NCBI GenBank assembly: GCA_017998095.1
Contig: JAGODU010000160.1
Location: 1 to 9,094, forward strand
From: Prolixibacteraceae bacterium
GTDB lineage: Bacteria > Bacteroidota > Bacteroidia > Bacteroidales > Prolixibacteraceae
Direction: 5' to 3'
Length of the DNA: 9,094 bases
Part shown: positions 1-5,738 of the stretch, piece by piece
Numbering within the stretch: position 1 is the stretch's first letter
Layout of the letters: each line of letters begins with the position of its first letter
The notes under the pieces: generated by a model
The model's database searches: none
Seen by the model: only the letters and a program-made list of their open reading frames with translations
Told to the model about the DNA's origin: nothing
Position numbers and translations under genes: made by a program

Positions 1-79
1 TCGTTTATCTAAGGTTATTGAAATAAAATAATCATTTGTCATTTGTCTTTTATGCTTTATATTTTATGTTCATTTAAAA

Positions 80-122
80 ATGTGCCTATAATGTGCCTAT
101 AGAAATACAAAATGTGCCTATA
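80..122 (+). repeat. Three 11-bp direct repeats, probable integrase arm-type sites
   Basis: The 11-mer ATGTGCCTATA occurs at 80-90, 91-101 and 112-122. The first two copies abut and the third starts 21 bp after the second, so all three fall on nearly the same face of the helix (steps of about one and two turns). Copies two and three also share the following bases (GAAA, then T or C, then ACAAA). Short, helically phased repeats about 90 bp from a tRNA-derived attachment core are what the arm-type binding sites of a tyrosine integrase look like. The repeats are read directly from the sequence. The binding role is inferred from their position next to the partial tRNA at 212-260. The integrase gene itself is not in the window and would be expected to the left. 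Confidence 0.55.
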
Positions 123-211
123 GAAACACAAAACAAAACAAAGTTGTATATTTGTAAAATCTTAATAACAAAGATAATACATAAAAAACAAATAACAACA
201 AAAAGGTAAAT

Positions 212-260
212 ATTTTGACTGGCAGTCAAAAGGTCATCGGTTCGATTCCGATATTCTCCA
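212..260 (+). other. 3' half of a tRNA-Ala(GGC) gene, attachment-site remnant (attR-type)
   Basis: Positions 214-230 fold as an anticodon arm: a 5-bp stem (214-218 with 226-230) and a 7-nt loop whose anticodon is GGC at 221-223. A 5-nt variable region (231-235) and a canonical T arm follow (stem 236-240 with 248-252, loop TTCGATT). Then come a 7-nt acceptor strand (253-259) and discriminator A260, with no encoded CCA. Anticodon GGC reads Ala codons. T257 falls at tRNA position 70, where alanine tRNAs carry the G3-U70 identity pair, which agrees with Ala. There is no D arm or 5' acceptor strand upstream, so it cannot be a working tRNA. A 3' tRNA half is the standard scar left at the distal end of an element integrated into a tRNA gene. 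This places the element to the left and the chromosome to the right. Confidence 0.75.
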
Positions 261-282
261 CTGAAACAAGACGCTGAAAATG

Positions 283-317
283 AAAGAGTTGCAATCAAAA
301 TAGCAACTCTTTTTTTA
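283..317 (+). terminator. Rho-independent terminator downstream of the tRNA remnant
   Basis: An inverted repeat of 9-10 bp (AAGAGTTGC at 284-292, GCAACTCTT at 303-311) encloses a 10-nt loop and runs into a T tract (310-316). It lies 23 bp beyond the tRNA 3' end and was probably the native terminator of the tRNA-Ala transcript before the element split that gene. The stem is read from the sequence. Its former link to the tRNA is inferred. Confidence 0.8.
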
Positions 318-330
318 TGTGTATATATAT

Positions 331-356
331 ACTGTGCAGTTTTACTGTGTAGTTAT
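331..356 (+). repeat. Imperfect 13-bp tandem direct repeat
   Basis: ACTGTGCAGTTTT (331-343) is followed at once by ACTGTGTAGTTAT (344-356). The two units differ at three positions. They lie just past the terminator. The function is unknown, and a chance or slippage duplication in AT-rich DNA is possible. Confidence 0.4.
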
Positions 357-427
357 TTTTTATTATAAATGATAGTTCATTTAATTCTATCAAATATAAA
401 AACATACTATAATAGCTTGAAATATTT

Positions 428-514
428 CTATTTTACCAAATACTCCAAAGCTTCTTCTCTTGAATTGAAACTGTATGTATTTTATTTCATATCTAAATTA
501 TATGCAGCAAGCAC
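428..514 (-). pseudogene. Possible C-terminal remnant of a decayed gene
   Basis: Read on the minus strand from 514 down to 428, one frame gives VLAAYNLDMK, a TAA stop, then NTYSFNSREEALEYLVK and a TAG stop. The last segment has the amphipathic, charged look of a genuine protein C-terminus, and a single in-frame stop (possibly CAA to TAA) divides it from similar-looking sequence. Above 514 every frame is soon closed by stops. I do not recognise the family with confidence. An 'EEAL-x-x-L' ending is seen in several small alpha/beta proteins, including STAS/SpoIIAA-like ones, but that is only a hint. A coincidental frame in AT-rich DNA remains a real alternative. Confidence 0.25.
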
Positions 515-597
515 TTTTCAATATTAATTATCAAACAAATTATAAAAAATCTTAAACTAATTTTCAGATAATCAGAACTATTTAATTATGCAGGATT

Positions 598-3500
598 TTA
601 CCTTTGAATTACAAGTTTTTTTATTACAAATGACTCAGAATTAATTAAATGTATTAGAAATGCTCCTTGCCTTATATCACTTATATCAACTGAATTATCA
701 CCTTCTGTATTCGTCTTTTTAATTAATTTTCCGTCTAAAGTCAAAATTAAAACTGAAATATTCTTTTCTCTTAATCCTTTTATAAATAGATTGTCTTTTG
801 CAGGATTAGGATAAATCTGAACCGTTGACAATGAATTGATATTATCTACTTCTTCTGGTTTTAATGTTGTAAAATTCCACATTTCTGACCACTTGCCTTT
901 ACCTGATATATTTTCTGCATTCACCCTCCAGAAATATGTTGTGTTGGGTTGAAGTCCGCTTATTTCTTTACTGGTAGTTATTATATTCTTTTCGTTAACA
1001 ATAAATGAACCGAAGTCTGATCTTTCAGATACCTGTAAGATATAACTGATTGCATCCGAAGCACTGCTCCAATTCAAAATAAGAGATGTTTTCTGATCTG
1101 TTGAATTGTTTAATGGACTTAACAAAGCCACTTCACCCGGTAATGAAACAATGGTAGTAAAACTCCATGTATCTGACCAACTGCTTGTTCCTGCTATATT
1201 AGCCGATTTTACCCTCCAATAGTAAGTAGTATTATTTAAAAGTCCATTGACAGATTTACCGGTTGGTTTTATTCCAATTTCATCCAAAATAGTAGTACTG
1301 AAATCAGATTCTACAGAAACCTGCAACCTGTATGTTGCAGCATCAGACGCAATACCCCAGCTAAACTCTTGTGCGATTGACTGATTTATTGAATTGTTAT
1401 CTGGATTTAGAAGTTTTACATCTCCGGGTAATGAAATAATGGTGGTGAAACTCCATGTGTCCGACCAATTGCTTGTTCCTGCTAAGTTTGCTGATTTTAC
1501 TCTCCAGTAGTATGTTGTATTATTTGAAAGTCCATTGACAGATTTGCCATTACTTGTTATATTACTCTCATCCAGAATCGTAGTACTGAAATCAGATTCT
1601 ACGGAAACCTGAAGCCTGTAGCTTGCTGCATCAGACGCAACACCCCAGCTAAACTCTTGTGCGATTGCCTGATTGATAGAATTATTCATCGGACTTTCAA
1701 GGATAACTGTACCCGGTTTTGCAATGATTGTCTTAAAACTCCAGATGTCAGACCAGTTAGACGTTCCATCAGTGTTTTCGGCATTAACCCTCCAATAGTA
1801 AGTTGTATTATTTAAAAGTCCGTTTATTGATTTGCTTGTTATTTTGATTCCGCTCTCGTCAATGATTGTTGAACTGAAATCTGACCTTGTTGATACCTGT
1901 ATGGAATATGTTGAAGCTTTGTTTGAATTATTCCAGCTTAAGACAGTATTGATATTTTGACCAGTTGTATTTTTTGCCGGACTTAACAACACCGGAATAT
2001 CAGGCACAGTTTTTCCCATTTCTCCGCTATTTCTGACCTTATTGCTTATTCTAAGTTCATCCATATATCCATTGAAACAATTATCTCCTGCAAGCCCGTT
2101 TCCTATCCGCAGGTCCTGTTTTCCTGTTTCTATTATCGTTCCTTCCGGATATGAAGTAAATGATTCATCAATTTTTTCATATTTATTGTCCCGTAAAACT
2201 ATTTTTACTAAATGATTTTCATAGTCATTTATCAAAGAAATATGATACCACTTACCCTTTGTGATAGTGTTTTCTGCTGACATTACATTAATTGAACCCT
2301 TGTTGCTTTGGAATCCGTATTTAAGCCTTCCCATTGAAGATGGAACTTCTAAATAATAGTTTGCACTCCAATAATCAGTTGGTAAAAGTATTGGAACAGG
2401 CCAGCTGTTATGGCTCAAATTCCAGTCTTTAATATTCATCCAGAATTCAATAGTCCAGCTTCCTATCAAACTCAAATCCGCAGTGTGAGGAACAGTTAAG
2501 AAAGATTGTTGGGCTGGATTTCCGTTGTCAAAAAAGATTGCCTGATTCATCCAATCAAAAGGGCTGTCTGTATATGTTTTTTCCGGACCTATATCGTTAA
2601 CCTGGTAATTGTGTGTTTCTTCTTTAAGGTTATTATCAAAATGCATTAATAAAACAGTATTGTCATCTATACCATAAGGCCCGATGTTTATTGTTTTAAA
2701 ACTCCGGGTTTCTGACCAATCACCTGATCCGACTGCATTTACAGCATTTACTCTCCAAAAGTAAGTTGTGTTGTTGAGAAGCCCTTCTATTGATTTACTT
2801 GTTGTTGTAAGCCCATTTTCATTAATAATGGTTGAGCTGAAATCAGATATTGTTGATACCTGCAAAGTATATGTGGCTACATTCGGTATATTGTTCCAGC
2901 TTAAAACTGTATTAAATGGCTGGTTTGTTGAATTATCTTGTGGCATTAACAAAGTTACTGCTTCAGGTTTCCTTAAGGCAACTATGAAACTTCGGGTTTC
3001 AGACCAGCTGCTTGTTCCTGCCATATTTGTTGCATTTACCCTCCAGTAGTAAGTAATATTTTCTGATAAACTATTAAACAATTTACTTGCACTGTTTATC
3101 CCGCTTTCATTAACAATCAATGCGCTGAAATCAGAAGCAGTTGATACTTGTAAAGTATAACTGTTTACATTGGGAGAATTAGCCCAATTTAATAAAACAT
3201 TTTTGGTTCCTTCTTCCGAATTATCCAGTGGTGTTTTTAAAATCGGAGCATCAGGTTTTTCTGCAAAGAAAATGTCATAAGTTCGTGCAATATTGCTTAT
3301 TCTCAACTCGTCAATATATCCATCAAAATAATCATATCCCTGTGAACATCCACCTATCAACAAGGGACCGGTGTTTATCCCCGGCAACCATCCATCCTTG
3401 CCAATATATGGTTGAGATTTGTAATAAACTAATTCATCATTTGTATCATGAACCAAAATCTGAAGGTTTTTTGTATCAGTCTTCCTGATAAAAGTGAAGT

Positions 3501-5448
3501 GATACCACTTGCCGGATTCTAAAATATAAGGATTCGTGTCGAAGAAAGTATGATATCCTGTTTCAGAAGATTTATATTCATAAAACAAAGAACTTTCTTG
3601 TTTATTAATTCTCAGATTGTAATTTATACCCGACCAATCGTTACTGAATTTATTTACTAAAAAAGCATTGCTGTTCCAGTTTTTTATATAACACCAGAAT
3701 TCTATCGTCCAATCGTTTTGTAAGTTTAGCGCTTCATTATGGGCAAATGATATTAATGACCTGCTGTCGGGCGAAGAATTATCAATTTTTGCACAACTTC
3801 CTAATCCGGGTATGTCATTCTGAGGGAAAGAAACACCTGACTCCTGACTTGTTGCCGTTCCTCCGATAAATGATTCATTGTTGAGATTACCGTTGAAATG
3901 CATCAGCAGTACTGTGTTATCATCAGGACAATATTCTTTTTTATATTCCGGCTTATAATAATCAGGCTCAAGTTTTATAATAGCGAAATTGTTAAAATGA
4001 TGCCCCCCTAAGTTATTCAAAGGGTAATATCCGTCAAGATACCCATTGATATCAGCCCATCCGAAATTCACATGCACAAACCCGTTGGGTTGATATCCGT
4101 CTGCTATAAAGGCATGCCCTCCCTGACCTGAAACATCACCGGATCCCGACAACATAATTGGTCTTTTATTATCAAGCTCATTAAAGCAGAAATTTGACCA
4201 TTGTTCATACGTGAGATTACTTCGCTGAAGTAATTCAGAAGTAGGGGAATATCCAAAGTGGTCTGCCCACGATTCAAGCCAGTTAGTGTAAAGTTCTCCT
4301 CTTTGATTATCAAGAGAAATGCAAAAGCTTGAGTTCAATAAAGCTGAAGGTCCATATACATCTTCTGTAAGTGAATTATCATTTGGCAGAAAATCAGGCA
4401 TATTATCCCAGTCATAATGAACATCTGCAAGATCGTAATAGAAATCACCCCATGCCTGATCATTAACATGGATAATTCCTTTCCCATGCTCAGGATAATT
4501 CCAGTATTTCATCATTTGTGTAGCAGCTGTAATAGTGCAGCCTGTCCGGTAATGTCCGTTTTCTTCTTTATAATAAGTCGGATTTTCAGGGTAATATGCA
4601 TTATAAGGCCACCACTGATGCCAATGTGTTGTAAGCAGAGGAAGAACTTGTTTTGTACCATAACTACTGAAGTTGTTTGAATAAAGATTTTCCCATTCCT
4701 GCAGCACTTCATCTGTAGCAACTTCACTCATGTGGCTTTGATAAACGTTGTACCCAATCCAGTTGGCCTCACCCGTAAAATCGTATCCAATGATTGGCCT
4801 CATTCGTTCAATAGCAGAAACTGCAACCCATCCCCCGGAAGTGAAATTGAAAACATGAAAAGAAGGTTGACCCCAAAAAAATTCACTATTATATCTTTTT
4901 ATTTCTGTACTTGCCGTTTTATTTGGATTCCAGTGTTTATACCAGTTCTTAGCTATTGTTTCAGCCTTTTCCCTGGTAATAGTTTTAGTATCTAAAATGT
5001 AATTTCCAAAATAAACTACCGGCAGTTCAACATTTGCTGACCCTGTATTTAATATTCTATTTCCGTTTTTGCCATTACCAACAAGTCCCTCAAACTGATC
5101 ACAATTCTGAGTTACATCAATATAAAATTTGTATTCATACGACTTACCCTGAGGAAGTGGAATTGTCAAACTGTAAATATTACTTCCCGATTGTTTTGTC
5201 ATAACTTTGTTTAAATTCCAATTATTGAACTCTCCGACCAGATAAACTTTGTTAACCGTTGGATTAAAGAAACCAAGTGTTACATAGTTCGACATGTCAA
5301 CGCGAAATGTAATTGATACGTCCTGCTGAGATGCAGTATTAGTCAGCTGTGACTGATTATCATTCTTTTCAGAAGCTTGTGCATTGAAATTTATCGTGCT
5401 GATAAAATACAAGAAAAAAACAGTAATTACGAATCCGGGGTTTTTCAT
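598..5448 (-). CDS. Secreted modular C10 (streptopain-type) cysteine protease with LamG and Fn3 repeats and a T9SS sorting domain
   Basis: Numbering is from the ATG at 5448 (1616 aa). I prefer this start because a textbook signal peptide begins there (residues 1-25, cleavage after NAQA). An ATG at 5496 would add 16 polar residues ahead of it. Domains: E-set/CBM48-like fold ~44-145 (VYLVGEFNNWN, then YEYKF); propeptide ~155-265; peptidase C10 ~268-500, the interpain/PrtT/SpeB family; LamG-like ~509-729; Fn3 ~732-824 and ~827-921; second LamG-like ~927-1141; four Fn3 ~1148-1529; type A T9SS C-terminal domain ~1540-1616 (YPNPAKDNLFIKG, ending VIKKLVIQR). Catalytic Cys304 (TGCTITAATQMMKYWNYP) and His445 (GGHAF) are present, as are the likely oxyanion Gln278 and Asn461. 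The usual HxNWGW reads HVNFGW, so Phe462 replaces Trp. It probably acts outside the cell or anchored to the surface as a proprotein-activated protease, with LamG/Fn3 arms for binding or spacing. It is noticeably more AT-rich than the genes to its right. The substrate is unknown. Confidence 0.9.
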   Translation of the reverse strand: MKNPGFVITVFFLYFISTINFNAQASEKNDNQSQLTNTASQQDVSITFRVDMSNYVTLGFFNPTVNKVYLVGEFNNWNLNKVMTKQSGSNIYSLTIPLPQGKSYEYKFYIDVTQNCDQFEGLVGNGKNGNRILNTGSANVELPVVYFGNYILDTKTITREKAETIAKNWYKHWNPNKTASTEIKRYNSEFFWGQPSFHVFNFTSGGWVAVSAIERMRPIIGYDFTGEANWIGYNVYQSHMSEVATDEVLQEWENLYSNNFSSYGTKQVLPLLTTHWHQWWPYNAYYPENPTYYKEENGHYRTGCTITAATQMMKYWNYPEHGKGIIHVNDQAWGDFYYDLADVHYDWDNMPDFLPNDNSLTEDVYGPSALLNSSFCISLDNQRGELYTNWLESWADHFGYSPTSELLQRSNLTYEQWSNFCFNELDNKRPIMLSGSGDVSGQGGHAFIADGYQPNGFVHVNFGWADINGYLDGYYPLNNLGGHHFNNFAIIKLEPDYYKPEYKKEYCPDDNTVLLMHFNGNLNNESFIGGTATSQESGVSFPQNDIPGLGSCAKIDNSSPDSRSLISFAHNEALNLQNDWTIEFWCYIKNWNSNAFLVNKFSNDWSGINYNLRINKQESSLFYEYKSSETGYHTFFDTNPYILESGKWYHFTFIRKTDTKNLQILVHDTNDELVYYKSQPYIGKDGWLPGINTGPLLIGGCSQGYDYFDGYIDELRISNIARTYDIFFAEKPDAPILKTPLDNSEEGTKNVLLNWANSPNVNSYTLQVSTASDFSALIVNESGINSASKLFNSLSENITYYWRVNATNMAGTSSWSETRSFIVALRKPEAVTLLMPQDNSTNQPFNTVLSWNNIPNVATYTLQVSTISDFSSTIINENGLTTTSKSIEGLLNNTTYFWRVNAVNAVGSGDWSETRSFKTINIGPYGIDDNTVLLMHFDNNLKEETHNYQVNDIGPEKTYTDSPFDWMNQAIFFDNGNPAQQSFLTVPHTADLSLIGSWTIEFWMNIKDWNLSHNSWPVPILLPTDYWSANYYLEVPSSMGRLKYGFQSNKGSINVMSAENTITKGKWYHISLINDYENHLVKIVLRDNKYEKIDESFTSYPEGTIIETGKQDLRIGNGLAGDNCFNGYMDELRISNKVRNSGEMGKTVPDIPVLLSPAKNTTGQNINTVLSWNNSNKASTYSIQVSTRSDFSSTIIDESGIKITSKSINGLLNNTTYYWRVNAENTDGTSNWSDIWSFKTIIAKPGTVILESPMNNSINQAIAQEFSWGVASDAASYRLQVSVESDFSTTILDESNITSNGKSVNGLSNNTTYYWRVKSANLAGTSNWSDTWSFTTIISLPGDVKLLNPDNNSINQSIAQEFSWGIASDAATYRLQVSVESDFSTTILDEIGIKPTGKSVNGLLNNTTYYWRVKSANIAGTSSWSDTWSFTTIVSLPGEVALLSPLNNSTDQKTSLILNWSSASDAISYILQVSERSDFGSFIVNEKNIITTSKEISGLQPNTTYFWRVNAENISGKGKWSEMWNFTTLKPEEVDNINSLSTVQIYPNPAKDNLFIKGLREKNISVLILTLDGKLIKKTNTEGDNSVDISDIRQGAFLIHLINSESFVIKKLVIQR
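1144..1719 (-). repeat. Tandem 288-bp duplication encoding two near-identical Fn3 domains
   Basis: The segments 1432-1719 and 1144-1431 encode adjacent 96-residue Fn3 domains (about residues 1244-1339 and 1340-1435 of the protease) that match at roughly four fifths of positions by eye. The DNA is also alike: AACTCCATGT recurs at 1161 and 1449, exactly 288 bp apart. The other four Fn3 domains are clearly more diverged. This points to a fairly recent in-frame tandem duplication. Copy number could vary between strains through homologous recombination. Confidence 0.8.
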
Positions 5449-5738
5449 ATTATAAAGGTTTTTGGTTAAGGTGCTTAAATTGCAATTTTGAAACATTGAC
5501 CTCTTTATTCAACTATTTTAAATCATAAAAATAATACTAATATTTAATACATAATAATATTCATAATTAAATTACATAAGATTCTTTAATGGGTTTTATT
5601 TTTTTGAAAATAAACTTCCAGGGGAACTCAACCCTGCCAAAGTACCACCAAATTACCACCAAAGTACCACCTCATTCGGCCACGGTCGAATAAGGTACGA
5701 ATGAGGTCCTATTGAAGTCCGGCTTAAACAGCTACATT
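5449..5738. other. 290-bp intergenic region between two minus-strand genes
   Basis: This gap lies upstream of the protease gene and downstream of the lipoprotein gene. It is very AT-rich from about 5500 to 5610. It then holds a small 5-bp hairpin (CAGGG 5619-5623, CCCTG 5632-5636) and the 11-bp repeat array at 5639-5708. No clear Bacteroidota -33/-7 promoter (TTTG, TAnnTTTG) was found ahead of the protease gene, and no T-tract terminator follows the lipoprotein gene. The gap length and the repeat array suggest the two minus-strand genes are separate units, not an operon. Confidence 0.5.
5639..5708. repeat. Structured array of two families of 11-bp repeats, candidate recombinase or regulator binding region
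   Basis: Three abutting 11-mers read AAAGTACCACC (5639-5649), AAATTACCACC (5650-5660) and AAAGTACCACC (5661-5671). A second 11-mer family, NACCTYATTCG, follows: one copy on the plus strand (5668-5678) and two abutting copies on the minus strand (5687-5697 and 5698-5708). The outer copies create a perfect 9-bp inverted repeat (CCTCATTCG 5670-5678, CGAATGAGG 5698-5706). The 11-bp unit puts every copy on one helical face. The same unit length and a loosely similar GTRCC core occur in the repeats at 80-122 beside the tRNA remnant. The best reading is arm-type sites of a tyrosine recombinase, or an operator for the protease gene, whose start is about 190 bp away. Neither is proven. Confidence 0.5.

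Larger units (their letters stand above)
318..597. other. AT-rich gap with no intact gene
   Basis: This stretch, which with the terminator makes about 340 bp between the tRNA remnant and the stop of the large protease gene, is very AT-rich and has no intact reading frame I would call. It holds a 13-bp imperfect tandem repeat (331-356), a short alternating TA run (321-332) and the possible decayed gene tail described at 428-514. No promoter matching the Bacteroidota consensus was recognised. Confidence 0.6.

Noticed and set aside
86..298. 70-residue minus-strand reading frame containing EYRNRTDDLLTASQ
   Set aside because: It is the antisense translation of the tRNA-Ala 3' half and the arm repeats, a well-known type of spurious protein call, with no independent sign of coding.
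321..332. GTATATATATAC palindrome
   Set aside because: It is a simple alternating TA run in AT-rich DNA with nothing to indicate a site.
2768..4995. Several 64-93 residue frames on either strand inside the large protease gene
   Set aside because: They overlap a long frame with clear domains throughout and have no recognisable motifs or plausible starts of their own.
5619..5636. T-arm-like stretch on the minus strand (GGGTTGAGTTCCC) as a second tRNA remnant beside the 5639 repeats
   Set aside because: The loop lacks the invariant TTC, and no anticodon arm or acceptor strand can be fitted around it.
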